NCBI RefSeq assembly: GCF_051465645.1 | Contig: NZ_CP195790.1 | Location: 2,480,001-2,544,000, forward strand | Length of the DNA: 64,000 nucleotides | Direction of reading: 5' to 3' | From: Planctomicrobium sp051465645 | Lineage (GTDB): Bacteria; Planctomycetota; Planctomycetia; Planctomycetales; Planctomycetaceae | Shown: positions 27,253-36,851 of the stretch, in pieces | Position numbering within the stretch: the stretch's first letter is position 1 | Layout: each line of letters opens with the position of its first letter | The notes under the pieces: generated by a model | Told to the model about the DNA's origin: nothing | The model's database searches: none | What the model saw: only the letters and a program-made list of their open reading frames with translations | Position numbers and translations under genes: made by a program

Positions 27253-28383
27253 ATGCCGGACCCGGAACTTCAACCTGGCCCTCGCTGGAACGACGACGAA
27301 ACTCCACGGCCGTTTCAAGTTGTTGTGAACTCGAAACAGCAGGCACGCGCTCCCGTCGATTCCCACGATGACACTGGTGCAGACTGCCATGCAGACGGCG
27401 ACGCGGACTGTCACGCGGACATCGACGATGATGAGATGCCGATCTCGTTAGAAGAGATTGAAGCAGCCTATCTGCGTGCGTTGGAATCCGCTGCGTTCAT
27501 GGACGAGATTTCAGCAGGCCACCCATCGGACGATCAAACAGATTCGATGGGGGACGATACCAGTTCTCCCGAATTCGAACTTGAGAACGAACTCCAAATC
27601 GGTGAAGCCGAGAGCAAAGAGGCTCCAGCGGAAACAGGCTCTGTCGTCGATGATGCGGAGTCCTGGGCTGCGACTTTCGACGAGTCCGTGAATGACAGCT
27701 GGACGGTCCCTCCGGTCGACACAGCGGAATCATCGACACCGCAACTGGAACCGACCCCAGAAACATCGCAGACTTCTCATCCAGCCTCCGCTTCAAAGCA
27801 GCAGTCGCCACGACACACCGCATCGAAAGTTGACTTCCGTACAGACGAAATCCAGGACGAAAACTACATCAGTCTCGAACAGGTTCTGGAAGCAGTGCTC
27901 TTTGTCGGAGGAAATCCACTCCCCACCAAAAAGCTGCTCGATCTCCTTGGGGGAAGCACGACCTCTGAGCAGCTCGATCAGATCATTCTTACCCTGAATT
28001 CAAAGTACCTCGCAGAAGGCCGCCCCTACGAAATTCGAATGCAGACTGGTGGCTATGTCATGCAGTTGCGAGAAGAATTTGAATCGGTCCGTAGCCGCAC
28101 CTTCGGGCACGGTCCGAAGGAAGTCAAACTTGCTCAGGACGCTCTGGAGGTGCTGGCATTGATTGCCTACAAGCAACCGATCTCGAAACAGGAGATGGAA
28201 GAGACCGGGAAACAGAATCTCGGGCCCCTGTTGCGGCAACTATTGAGAAGGCAACTCATCGTTCTTGAACGTCATGAAGGCAAAGAGGCCGAGCAATATA
28301 AAACGACGCCTCGATTTCTCGGTCTGTTCGGGCTGCAATCCATTGAAGATCTGCCACAGACTGGCGACTTCAACTTTAAATAG
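27253..28383 (+). CDS. scpB: Segregation and condensation protein B with acidic N-terminal extension
   Basis: ScpB is a kleisin-interacting winged-helix protein of the SMC-ScpAB complex that organises chromosomes. The ScpB core spans about 198-376: SLEQVLEAVLFVGGNPLP, LNSKYLAEGRPYEI, QDALEVLALIAYKQPISKQEMEE and a C-terminal GLQSIEDLP. The first 195 residues are an unusual extension of Asp/Glu/Ser/Pro. It contains a tandem ADCHAD motif (43-48 and 51-56) that could bind metal. Typical ScpB is about 180-200 residues, so the extension doubles the size. No scpA or smc lies in the window. Confidence 0.88.
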   Translation: MPDPELQPGPRWNDDETPRPFQVVVNSKQQARAPVDSHDDTGADCHADGDADCHADIDDDEMPISLEEIEAAYLRALESAAFMDEISAGHPSDDQTDSMGDDTSSPEFELENELQIGEAESKEAPAETGSVVDDAESWAATFDESVNDSWTVPPVDTAESSTPQLEPTPETSQTSHPASASKQQSPRHTASKVDFRTDEIQDENYISLEQVLEAVLFVGGNPLPTKKLLDLLGGSTTSEQLDQIILTLNSKYLAEGRPYEIRMQTGGYVMQLREEFESVRSRTFGHGPKEVKLAQDALEVLALIAYKQPISKQEMEETGKQNLGPLLRQLLRRQLIVLERHEGKEAEQYKTTPRFLGLFGLQSIEDLPQTGDFNFK

Positions 28384-28540
28384 TGCAGATCCTGACGCCA
28401 GTTCCGGCATGCTCCTGCGATCGCTGTACACTCTCACGCAAGCCGCAACATACTTATCCAAACCAGGTTGCAACACTTGCTGTGTGCGTTTCGGACTGAT
28501 CTTGTCGTGTTGATTCATCTTGCCATAGACTCCGGCAAGA

Positions 28541-28574
28541 ACTGCCATTGAGTGAAGGATGATTCACTGGCAGT
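28541..28574 (+). other. Bulged hairpin upstream of the SpeE-like gene
   Basis: ACTGCC and AGTGAA pair with GGCAGT and TTCACT, leaving a four-base bulge (ATTG) and a six-base loop. The stem of 12 bp ends 41 bases before the gene start at 28616. It could be a leader structure or a weak regulatory site. Confidence 0.4.
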
Positions 28575-28615
28575 ATCGATCATGACGAGCTTCGTTTTGG
28601 CTGGCAGGGATGCCG

Positions 28616-31600
28616 ATGAACCGCCTTTTGAAATTGACACGTTACTTAGCCATGACTCCCGCTGTTCGCACCTGTGGTGCCGGACTTCTTGCAGGGGCAT
28701 GTTTTGTTGGGGCGGGCGCACCTGTTCGACACCTTCTTGGTGGATCGACTCGAGAAATCGGTGCCCTTCTCGTTTCAACAGCAATCAGTGGCTGGTGCAT
28801 CCATCTACTCAACCGGCAAAAGCACTTCTCAAGCATTGCTCAGAAACTCGGGTTGCTGTTTGCAGCCTTCTGGGCACTCGCAATTCCTGCGGTATTACAC
28901 CTCAGCCTGCAGGCACTTGACGGAATTTCGCTGCTGACGATGCAATCGTCAGTCGTTCAGTTGGGACTGATCCATTGCCTTGTTGCCGTCGCATTCATTC
29001 CTGTCCTCACCGGACTGGGGATGGATTGTCTGAAAGGATCAGCATGGAGTCCGGGAAACACTGGACTCTGGCTTCTTGCGTTTGGAGTCTCCTGCGTCGT
29101 TTCGTCGATTTCTCTGTTGCCGATGCTGGGGATTCAAGGACTGCTGGGCGGCGTTGCTGCTCTGGCGGCGGCGATGCTGGTCGCAGATCACTTTGCACCC
29201 GCTATTGTCAAATCTCAGTTCAAAATCCACTCAGAATCGAATGCAACGTCAGTCGCTGCATCATCTCAGATTCACCTCATCACATCATTGATGATCGGGG
29301 CGACACTGGCTGTGATTTCATTTGCCGGTGCTCAACTTCTGCAACGAAATCTCTTCAGTGAACTGGCGATCTACGCCGGGATGACAATGTCGTTCGGGAT
29401 TGCATACTGGTTTAGCAATCGCATTTCCTTGTCCTCCATGCCGACAAACACGACAGGAATGCGCGATAGCATTCGCCTGCTATGGCTGGCCGCCTGGGTT
29501 GGATCCATCGCGCTTGCTTACCCGTTGCTGACATGGTTCTCGCTGCAAACGAGTGCCCGAGTCAGTGATGTGACGCTGCTGCTGGCAAGCCGCATGGGCA
29601 TGCTCCTCCTGCTGGTCTTTCCTGCAGGCATCCTGTTTTGCCGTCGGAACAATGAGGCAGCTCGCGGCACCACAACCGCCTTGAACTTCACCGCGGTTGC
29701 AGCAGGATTCCTGCTTTGCTCCAGCATCAACTGGACAGCTGGAACTGCTGCCGCTTGCACGGCGGGCGCGGCGATGTTGCTCGCGATGTTTGCATGGTCA
29801 CGAGAGAGCTTCCTGATCCCGGAATCCGGTTTCAAGAAACTTGGAACCGTGAGTCTTGTGACTTTGGTACTGCTTGGAATCTTCAATGGACAACGTCTGA
29901 ATTCACAGACTTCCGAGAAGATCCTCTTCTCCAGTCACACGCTGAAATCTGCCAGACAAGGCGTCTCACTGACCGAACTCCCCTGGATGGATGACGGGCG
30001 GTTCGTGGAGTCATTTGAATCACTCGAAGGCCGCATCAGCCTTTGGAAATATCGTGGCACCCAACTGATGATCCGTCAGAACGGGATCTCCACCGGGATG
30101 TTCTCAATCGATGCCGAAGCGTGCCCACAAAGTGCCGCCGACCTGATTCCAACATTGCTGCCACTCGCATTCCATCCAGGTCCTCAGGACGTCCTGATTC
30201 TCGGGATGGATCCGGCCGCGTTGAAAACATGCCAGCAGTATCCGTTACGACTCGTCCGCTCGCTCGATGGGCGCCCCGAAGCACACCGGTTGCTGGACTG
30301 GTTCACTGAGAACATTCCAAACTGGACACTGTCAGGCGGAGCCGATTTTCAGTTTGGAAAGATCGATCCTGTCATTTCGCTCTACACTCGACATGATTGC
30401 AACTATGACCTGATCGTCTGCCCTTTGACACAGCCTGCATCGCCGGGTGCCTCCACTGCGTTGTCGAAAGAGTTCTACCAACAGGCCGCGTCTCACCTGA
30501 ATGACGGGGGCATTTTTGCCCAACGAGTTCCGTACTACGATCTCGGTACCGATGTTCTGAAAACGATCGTCAACACAATTCGTTCTTCATTCGAAGACGT
30601 GATGGTGGTGGAAGCGATCCCTGGGGAACTGGTTTTCCTGGCATCGAATACAACGTTACCCGCCGTCGATGCAGCCCTTGTCGAACGTCTGAAGGCACCT
30701 CAATGCCGTCAGATCCTTGGTCAGGCAGGATGGGACTGGTCGATGATTCTCGCTCGTGGAGGATTGTCGAATGAAAATCTTGGAGCGTTCGTCGCCACAA
30801 AAAGCACTGGCGGTTCATTCCTGAACGCTCGCAGTAATGCTGCACTGGAAACCGGCCTTCCAATCGAAATCGGACGCTGGGGAGCCAAGGCTGATGCAGC
30901 CCGTCTTGCACTTGGAAAACATGGAACAGCTCTGCGGGCCGCGTTGACTGACGAATCACTTGAACAGGACGTCAGTCATCGACTGGAAGATCTGAGTCTG
31001 GCACATCAACTGCAAATTGATCACCCGAACGATCCCTGGGGATACCGAAAAGCACTGAAAGACCGTCTGACTGATCGGCCTCGTACCGCATTGGTTCAGG
31101 TGAAATTTGAAGGTCTGAAGAGGATGCTGGACCCTGAAGATCGCCGGCGAAAAGACTATCTCGTCGCCTTGGGGGAAGTTGCCAAACAACAGCGTCCAAC
31201 ACCTGAGATGATCAGCGAATTGAACAATTTTGAAGCCCCGTTTGACCCTTTGGTCTCACTTTTCGTCAACCATGAAGTCGTTCAACTGCTGGAGCGAAGT
31301 TCAGATCCGAACGCAGCAATGCAGTACCGAAATCTGCTGCGAACGATCTATTACGCGAACCCTCAAGACCAGTCCACGAGAAACGTCAGTAACGCGTTGG
31401 AACTGGCCTGTGACGAAGAACAGGTTCCGCTTGCAACAGAAGAACGCTGGGACCATATCAATGGCCTGCTGCAGGTGCTCGCACAACGCTGGCAGTTGCG
31501 CTGGAACTCTGGGCGTACTTCGCGGTACGACGGGGTCGATCTGGAACGCAGTGCCAAAGCGGTCGACAAGGCCATGAAGCTGATGGCATCCACCGCGCCG

Positions 31601-31786
31601 GAATGTGGTCTGTCCTCTGCCGAATGGACTGCCCGAGAAAGCTGCATTAACCAGTTGCTCGTCCGTCCGATGCGGCACCATCGAAGTTCGCAACTGAGAA
31701 CAGCGACTGTTGATCCCAAGGTCACACCAGCGACTCCCAGAGCCCCCGAAGCAGCGGCTCCAAAAGCAGAAACTCCCGCGAAGTAA
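28616..31786 (+). CDS. Large membrane protein with degenerate spermidine-synthase-like domain
   Basis: About 1056 residues. Residues up to about 425 form a series of ten or more hydrophobic helices, resembling the transporter-like part of SpeE-fused membrane proteins. Residues about 425-700 follow the fold of spermidine synthase, with VLILGMDPAAL near 524 where the SAM-binding GGGDG should be, then YDLIVCPLT near 598 and HLNDGGIFAQRVPYY. The glycine-rich site is largely lost, so SAM binding is doubtful. Residues about 760-1056 are helical and end in an Ala/Pro/Lys-rich tail. I chose 28616 because CAGGG lies six bases upstream; an ATG at 28610 is also possible. Its role is unknown. Confidence 0.75.
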   Translation: MNRLLKLTRYLAMTPAVRTCGAGLLAGACFVGAGAPVRHLLGGSTREIGALLVSTAISGWCIHLLNRQKHFSSIAQKLGLLFAAFWALAIPAVLHLSLQALDGISLLTMQSSVVQLGLIHCLVAVAFIPVLTGLGMDCLKGSAWSPGNTGLWLLAFGVSCVVSSISLLPMLGIQGLLGGVAALAAAMLVADHFAPAIVKSQFKIHSESNATSVAASSQIHLITSLMIGATLAVISFAGAQLLQRNLFSELAIYAGMTMSFGIAYWFSNRISLSSMPTNTTGMRDSIRLLWLAAWVGSIALAYPLLTWFSLQTSARVSDVTLLLASRMGMLLLLVFPAGILFCRRNNEAARGTTTALNFTAVAAGFLLCSSINWTAGTAAACTAGAAMLLAMFAWSRESFLIPESGFKKLGTVSLVTLVLLGIFNGQRLNSQTSEKILFSSHTLKSARQGVSLTELPWMDDGRFVESFESLEGRISLWKYRGTQLMIRQNGISTGMFSIDAEACPQSAADLIPTLLPLAFHPGPQDVLILGMDPAALKTCQQYPLRLVRSLDGRPEAHRLLDWFTENIPNWTLSGGADFQFGKIDPVISLYTRHDCNYDLIVCPLTQPASPGASTALSKEFYQQAASHLNDGGIFAQRVPYYDLGTDVLKTIVNTIRSSFEDVMVVEAIPGELVFLASNTTLPAVDAALVERLKAPQCRQILGQAGWDWSMILARGGLSNENLGAFVATKSTGGSFLNARSNAALETGLPIEIGRWGAKADAARLALGKHGTALRAALTDESLEQDVSHRLEDLSLAHQLQIDHPNDPWGYRKALKDRLTDRPRTALVQVKFEGLKRMLDPEDRRRKDYLVALGEVAKQQRPTPEMISELNNFEAPFDPLVSLFVNHEVVQLLERSSDPNAAMQYRNLLRTIYYANPQDQSTRNVSNALELACDEEQVPLATEERWDHINGLLQVLAQRWQLRWNSGRTSRYDGVDLERSAKAVDKAMKLMASTAPECGLSSAEWTARESCINQLLVRPMRHHRSSQLRTATVDPKVTPATPRAPEAAAPKAETPAK

Positions 31787-31951
31787 ACACTTCGATCCAA
31801 TTTCCCGGAATGCGAAGTTCATCCAGCTCTCGACAAGTCTTCTTGCAGAGAGAAAAGGCACTTTCGTCACGACCGATTCATTGGCAGTCTGTCGCTGAGA
31901 GCAGACGCGTGAATCGACGAGCTGAATGCAGTGCTAACCGAAAATGAGTAC

Positions 31952-31993
31952 AATCAGGAGCCGTCGCAATCTGGCGATGGCTCCTGATTTTTT
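31952..31993 (+). terminator. Rho-independent terminator
   Basis: A 16-bp stem with one G-U pair (AATCAGGAGCCGTCGC at 31952-31967, GCGATGGCTCCTGATT at 31974-31989) is followed by a T run and closes the SpeE-like gene. It sits only 24 bases before mutL. Confidence 0.9.
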
Positions 31994-32016
31994 GCTATTT
32001 CCGGACAGTACTGAGA

Positions 32017-34161
32017 ATGCCCACGGACGACGCTTTTCGAATTCGTCAGCTCTCGACGAGTGTGATCAACAAAATCGCAGCCGGTGAGGTCATTGAACGC
32101 CCGGCGAGCGTCGTGAAAGAATTGCTGGAGAACTCTGTCGATGCTCTCTCGACGAAAATCGACGTCGACATCGAGCAGGGGGGATCAGAACTGATTCGGA
32201 TCACCGATAATGGGGAAGGGGTCCACCCGGACGATATTCTCCTGACGGTTGCTGCACATGCGACCAGCAAGCTTGCCAGTGCTGACGATTTGTTCAGCAT
32301 CAAGACAATGGGGTTTCGTGGAGAAGCACTCGCGTCGATCGCCGAGGTCTCGCAGTTCCGCTTGCGCAGCAAACAACGAGAACAGACACTGGGCTATGAG
32401 TTGGAGGTCGATGCCGGTGAGATCAAAGAACCGCGCGCCTGCGGGTGTCCGGATGGAACACAAATCGAAGTCCGACAACTCTTTTGCAATACTCCCGTTC
32501 GCCGGAAGTTTTTGAAGGCCGCGTCGACTGAGTTTGGGCATATCGCCGAACAATTCACGCGTATTGCCCTCGCGAATCCGCTGATGCAGATGACACTGCG
32601 TCATAACGGCCGAACCGTCCACGAGCTCCCTCCCTCCAGCCAGTTGCTGGAACGTATCGAACTCTTTTTCGGCAGCGAACTGGCAAGCCAGCTGATCTCG
32701 GTCGAAGCAGAGAATAACGGTATCCGAGTCTGGGGCTACGTTGGCCATCCGAGCCAGAGCAAGTCGACACGAAAAGGACAGTATCTCTTTCTCAACGGGA
32801 GATGGATTCAGGACCGGTCGCTGCAACACGCGCTCGGGGAAGCTTACCGCGGATTGATCATGATCGGGCGATACCCGGTCTCGTTTCTGTTTTTGGAACT
32901 CCCTGCAGACATGGTCGACGTCAACGTCCACCCGACCAAGTCTGAGGTGCGTTTTCAGGATAGTCAGTCACTCTTCCGACTTTTGTTGTCGTCGATCCGT
33001 AATCGTTTTCTCACGATGGATCTCGACTCGCGTCTCACGATTGGGTCGAAGCCAAGCGATCGTTCCGCTGTTCCACAACTGTCGCCCCCTCCGGGCATTG
33101 AAGAGACATTTCGCCAGATTCCTGCTGCTCAGGCTCGCGAAATCCAGCCGGAACTCGTTTCCTGGGCGAAGAATGAACTCGAGCAGCAGCAGGAACTGTT
33201 GAAGCAATCCCCTGATGCCGCATCACGAATCAATCCGTCATCGCCGCTGAATGGCGGATTTTCTTCTGGCTCGACTTCTTCCTCATTCGAAGACGAAATC
33301 GACCGCATGATGACCGGTTCCAGCGGACAGGAGTCACGGTCATTCGAGCCGAACCAATTCGCCTCACTCGGGCAGACTTCACTCGAGAATCGTCCACAAG
33401 GTCAGCATTCGTACGAGGAGTACTCGTCTGGCGATCAGTCACCGTCTTTGACCACACCGGCAAATCCAGAACCATTTTCCAGCGAGCCATTTTCCTCCGC
33501 GCCGCTTCCACAGGCGACTGTTGCCCCGAAGGTTGCCTACGCAAATACGCAGGAAGCCAGCATCACTCCGGCATCCGCGAATGCCGAAGTCAGAGCGATG
33601 CAGGTTCACGACTGCTATCTGGTTGTTGAAACGACCACGGGAATCACGGTCATCGATCAGCATGCACTCCATGAACGCATCATGTATGAGCAACTGCGTC
33701 GACGAGTTCTTGCTGGCAGCGTTGAAATTCAACGCTTGTTGCTACCGCTGACCGTGCAGATGACAGCACGGGAAGCGAGTGCGTTGCTCGACCAGACAGA
33801 ATTGCTGGAAGAGTTGGGCCTGCACATTCAGGATTTTGGCGGCAACACCATCGCCATGACAGGTTACCCAACGCTGATGGCGAAGGCGGACCCGCAAGCG
33901 TTGCTCAGAGACATTGTTGACCTGCTGGAAACGTCTGGCCGGAAGATCGAACGCCGAGATCTGCTCGACAAGATGCTGCACATGATGTCCTGCAAGGCAG
34001 CGATCAAAGCAGGACAGCGTCTCTCGCCTGAAGAGATGGAAGCATTGCTTGCACAACGACACCTGTGCGATGACGCCCATCACTGCCCGCACGGGCGTCC
34101 AACCGCATTGAATCTCACCAGAGAAGAACTCGACCGGCAGTTCGGACGTCTCGGGTCATAG
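32017..34161 (+). CDS. mutL: DNA mismatch repair protein MutL (endonuclease type)
   Basis: The 714-residue protein has the GHKL ATPase head: KIAAGEVIERPASVVKELLENSVDA at the start, the ADNG-like ITDNGEGV, and GFRGEALASIAEV. The region about 340-525 is a long Ser/Pro/Gln-rich linker. The C-terminal domain holds the metal-binding motif DQHALHERIMYE (547-558), which matches the DQHA-x2-E-x4-E signature of endonuclease MutL proteins. The final CHHCPHGRPT-type block (DDAHHCPHGRPTAL) is also typical. So it nicks DNA during repair in organisms without MutH. mutS is not in the window. It starts close behind a terminator, implying its own promoter or read-through. Confidence 0.96.
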   Translation: MPTDDAFRIRQLSTSVINKIAAGEVIERPASVVKELLENSVDALSTKIDVDIEQGGSELIRITDNGEGVHPDDILLTVAAHATSKLASADDLFSIKTMGFRGEALASIAEVSQFRLRSKQREQTLGYELEVDAGEIKEPRACGCPDGTQIEVRQLFCNTPVRRKFLKAASTEFGHIAEQFTRIALANPLMQMTLRHNGRTVHELPPSSQLLERIELFFGSELASQLISVEAENNGIRVWGYVGHPSQSKSTRKGQYLFLNGRWIQDRSLQHALGEAYRGLIMIGRYPVSFLFLELPADMVDVNVHPTKSEVRFQDSQSLFRLLLSSIRNRFLTMDLDSRLTIGSKPSDRSAVPQLSPPPGIEETFRQIPAAQAREIQPELVSWAKNELEQQQELLKQSPDAASRINPSSPLNGGFSSGSTSSSFEDEIDRMMTGSSGQESRSFEPNQFASLGQTSLENRPQGQHSYEEYSSGDQSPSLTTPANPEPFSSEPFSSAPLPQATVAPKVAYANTQEASITPASANAEVRAMQVHDCYLVVETTTGITVIDQHALHERIMYEQLRRRVLAGSVEIQRLLLPLTVQMTAREASALLDQTELLEELGLHIQDFGGNTIAMTGYPTLMAKADPQALLRDIVDLLETSGRKIERRDLLDKMLHMMSCKAAIKAGQRLSPEEMEALLAQRHLCDDAHHCPHGRPTALNLTREELDRQFGRLGS

Positions 34162-34587
34162 CACCTCCCCGTCAGCGATTTCGCCTATCTATCTTCTCTG
34201 GAAACTGATCCGATCAGGAAACCTGCGGCGGTAGATGACGGCGACGGGCGCTTTTGCCTCAATCTCAACATCAAATCTTGTTGACCAATTGCCGAGACTG
34301 GTGCAAAGTCTCTATTGTCCATTCATCAACGAATGCAGAACCGAAGATGGCTCTCGTGGATTGACTGCATGATCGGGGCTCCAGAGTCAACGAAATGTGG
34401 CATCAAGACAGGCACGATTCGTTCTGAAAAGAAGCGATCGGTTTCACCTATCAGGACGTCTGACTTCCCAAATTTGAATTAAGTTGAACGCCTCTCCCAT
34501 TGTGAGTGAGAACACCTCTGCTGGACTGCATCTGAACGTGCTCCGGACAACGGAATCAGTTCCAACATCGACGAAACGGGACTTTCA
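34162..34587. other. Gene-free stretch before the isomerase gene
   Basis: These 426 bases between mutL and the next plus-strand gene show no strong hairpin, repeat or coding frame. They presumably contain a promoter. I see no reliable signal. Confidence 0.45.
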
Positions 34588-35442
34588 ATGAAATACGGTT
34601 TGAACCTGCTGCTGTGGACTTCAGGAGTGGACGAGTCGATTTTCCCGACACTGGAGAAGATCAAATCCTGGGGCTACGACGGCGTTGAATTACCAGTCTT
34701 TGATATGCAGCTCCCGGCTTACGAAAAAATAGGGAAGAAGCTCGCAGAAGTCGGACTGGAAAGCACCGCTGTGACGGTCTGTACAGACGACGCAAACCCG
34801 ATCTCTCCGGATGCAGCCATCCGCCAGGCAGGCGTTGAGCGGATCAAACAGGCTGTGGATATGTGTGCTGCCGCTGGAGCGACACTGCTCTGTGGGCCGT
34901 TGCACTCTGCTTTAGGAACATTTGTCGGACGTGGGCGAACGGAGGACGAGTGGAAATGGGCACAGGAGTCTTTGGCGAAGGCCGCAGATTACGCCCAGAA
35001 GCAAAACGTCATGCTAGTTGTGGAATACCTGAATCGCTTTGAGGCTTACTTCCTCAACAGTGCAGAAGACACTGGCCGTTTCTGTCGTGAAGTCGATCAT
35101 CCGAACCTGAAGATGATGTACGACACCTTCCATGCGAATATTGAAGAGAAGAACCCGATCCACGCTGTGGACGCATGCAAGGATCAACTGGTCCATGTCC
35201 ACATCTCTGAAAATGATCGCTCGACACCAGGGGAAGGTCAGATTCATTGGGACGCGAGTTTTGAAGCATTGCGACGGGCCAAGTATGAAGGCTGGCTCAC
35301 GATCGAAGCCTTCGGACTGGCATTGCCGGAACTTGCTGCCGCGACGCGCATCTGGCGTCGAATGTTTCCTAATGAAGAATATCTGGCGAAGCAGGGGCTC
35401 GCATTCATGAAGTCGCGATGGGAAGGATCTTTGGATCGTTAA
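34588..35442 (+). CDS. Sugar isomerase/epimerase (tagatose 3-epimerase / hydroxypyruvate isomerase-like)
   Basis: A TIM-barrel protein of the AP-endonuclease-2 family, 284 residues. Metal-binding and catalytic residues are recognisable: the Glu in LVVEYLNRFE (about 150-160), YDTFHANIEE (about 178-187), VHISENDRSTPGEGQIHW, and the late TIEAFG. These are the marks of D-tagatose 3-epimerase and hydroxypyruvate isomerase relatives, which interconvert ketoses. The substrate cannot be fixed without comparison. The next gene on the opposite strand is an aminopeptidase, and another TIM-barrel gene follows beyond it. Confidence 0.88.
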   Translation: MKYGLNLLLWTSGVDESIFPTLEKIKSWGYDGVELPVFDMQLPAYEKIGKKLAEVGLESTAVTVCTDDANPISPDAAIRQAGVERIKQAVDMCAAAGATLLCGPLHSALGTFVGRGRTEDEWKWAQESLAKAADYAQKQNVMLVVEYLNRFEAYFLNSAEDTGRFCREVDHPNLKMMYDTFHANIEEKNPIHAVDACKDQLVHVHISENDRSTPGEGQIHWDASFEALRRAKYEGWLTIEAFGLALPELAAATRIWRRMFPNEEYLAKQGLAFMKSRWEGSLDR

Positions 35443-35463
35443 GCCTCGTCGCCACGAATCAAA

Positions 35464-35502
35464 AAAGGTAAGGGGCCTGATTGAGCCCCTCACCTTTATG
35501 TT
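35464..35502. terminator. Bidirectional terminator between convergent genes
   Basis: Arms 35464-35476 (AAAGGTAAGGGGC) and 35485-35497 (GCCCCTCACCTTT) pair over 13 positions with one mismatch, which is a G-U pair on the minus strand. ATGTTTTT follows on the plus strand and an A run precedes it, so it can act on both convergent genes. Confidence 0.85.
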
Positions 35503-35524
35503 TTTGGCTGACCAACGAAACGGC

Positions 35525-36640
35525 TTAAAGACCTTCGTTGAGCGGTTGAAGATCGGCCGGCAGGAAGCGACCATCTTTTCTCAGCAGTTCTCCGTCAAAC
35601 CAGACTTCTCCGCCGCCATACTCGGGAGTCTGAATTAGGACGAGATCCCAGTGAATCTGGCTGCGATTGCCGTTGTCCGCAGTTGTGTAAGCATTCCCCG
35701 GCGTGAGATGCAATGAACCACCAATCTTCTCATCAAACAGCGTGTCGCACATCGGATGCTTGATGTGGTTGTTGCATCCCAGAGACCACTCTCCGAGATA
35801 CCGTCCTCCTTCATCAGAATCCAGAATCTCGTTGAGGCGTTTGTTCTGCCCCTGACAGGTGGCGTCGACAATCTTGCCATCCTTGAACTCGAAGCGGACT
35901 CGATCGAAAATAGTTCCCTGATACCGCGACGGAGCATTATAGGTAATGACTCCATTCACGCTGTCACGGACCGGAGCTGTAAAGACTTCTCCATCCGGAA
36001 TATTACGACGACCATTGCAAGCGATCACAGGAATCCCTTTGATCGAGAACTGTAGATCGGTCCCTGGCCCGGTGATCTTCACGCGATCCGCCGCCAGCAT
36101 CCGTTCTCGCAATGGCTCCTGATTCCGTGCCATGGCTTCATAGTCGGTTGTACAGACGTCAAAGTAGAACTGCTCGAACGCTTCCGTACTCATCCGTGCA
36201 GACTGAGCAAACGATGGCGTTGGATAACGAAGCACAACCCATTTGGTATTGGCAACTCGCAAATCGATATGGACTGGCTTCCAGACATGCTGCTGGACCA
36301 GATCGAGCTGACTTCCCGGAACGTCTGACATTTCCTCACTGTTGGAAGTCCCTCGTACTCCGATATATGCCTGCATTTGAGACATGACGTTCGACTCGAA
36401 CTGCCCGGTCAGCTCCATCGATTCCGCTGTTGCCGTCTTGTAGAGCGATCGCAGCACCGTGTTGCTTTTGCACGAAACAAACGGTCTGGCTCCGACTGCT
36501 GCTGCTCGCTCTACGAGCTTGCAAATCAGGTTCGGGTCTGGCAGATCAAACGCTTCAATCAAGACGTTCTCGCCGGCCTTCAGCTGGCAACTATGAGAAA
36601 CAAGAACTTCCGCTAATCGATCAATGCGAGGATCATTCAC
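35525..36640 (-). CDS. Family M29 aminopeptidase
   Basis: The 371-residue protein matches the thermophilic-type aminopeptidases (AmpS/PepS/AmpT) that use two metal ions. Characteristic parts are RNIPDGEVFTAP with a ligand Glu, EGGRYLGEWSLGCNN with a second Glu, and SQIHWDLVLIQ with His and Asp. It has no signal peptide, so it should process peptides in the cytoplasm. The length is close to the usual 370-410. It lies between two TIM-barrel sugar isomerase-like genes, with no obvious metabolic connection. Confidence 0.92.
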   Translation of the reverse strand: MNDPRIDRLAEVLVSHSCQLKAGENVLIEAFDLPDPNLICKLVERAAAVGARPFVSCKSNTVLRSLYKTATAESMELTGQFESNVMSQMQAYIGVRGTSNSEEMSDVPGSQLDLVQQHVWKPVHIDLRVANTKWVVLRYPTPSFAQSARMSTEAFEQFYFDVCTTDYEAMARNQEPLRERMLAADRVKITGPGTDLQFSIKGIPVIACNGRRNIPDGEVFTAPVRDSVNGVITYNAPSRYQGTIFDRVRFEFKDGKIVDATCQGQNKRLNEILDSDEGGRYLGEWSLGCNNHIKHPMCDTLFDEKIGGSLHLTPGNAYTTADNGNRSQIHWDLVLIQTPEYGGGEVWFDGELLRKDGRFLPADLQPLNEGL

Positions 36641-36752
36641 AAGAACGGCTCCGATTCAGGTCTCATTGCGAAAGCGACAGCATGCCCCAGTACACGCCCT
36701 GCCGCATTATTCTTCCTGCACCGTTTCAAATGCGTGCAGGCGAACGAACATA

Positions 36753-36789
36753 AAGAAAAATCGGCTTCGAGACAGATGCTCGAAGCCGA
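36753..36789 (-). terminator. Rho-independent terminator
   Basis: A perfect 11-bp stem (TCGGCTTCGAG at 36761-36771, CTCGAAGCCGA at 36779-36789) is followed on the minus strand by TTTTTCTTT. It lies 62 bases beyond the TIM-barrel gene ending at 36852. Confidence 0.9.
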
Positions 36790-36851
36790 ATTCATTCAGG
36801 AGTCAGCGACAAACAAATTGCTGCTGACTCAATATGCAAAATCAGGTTTGC

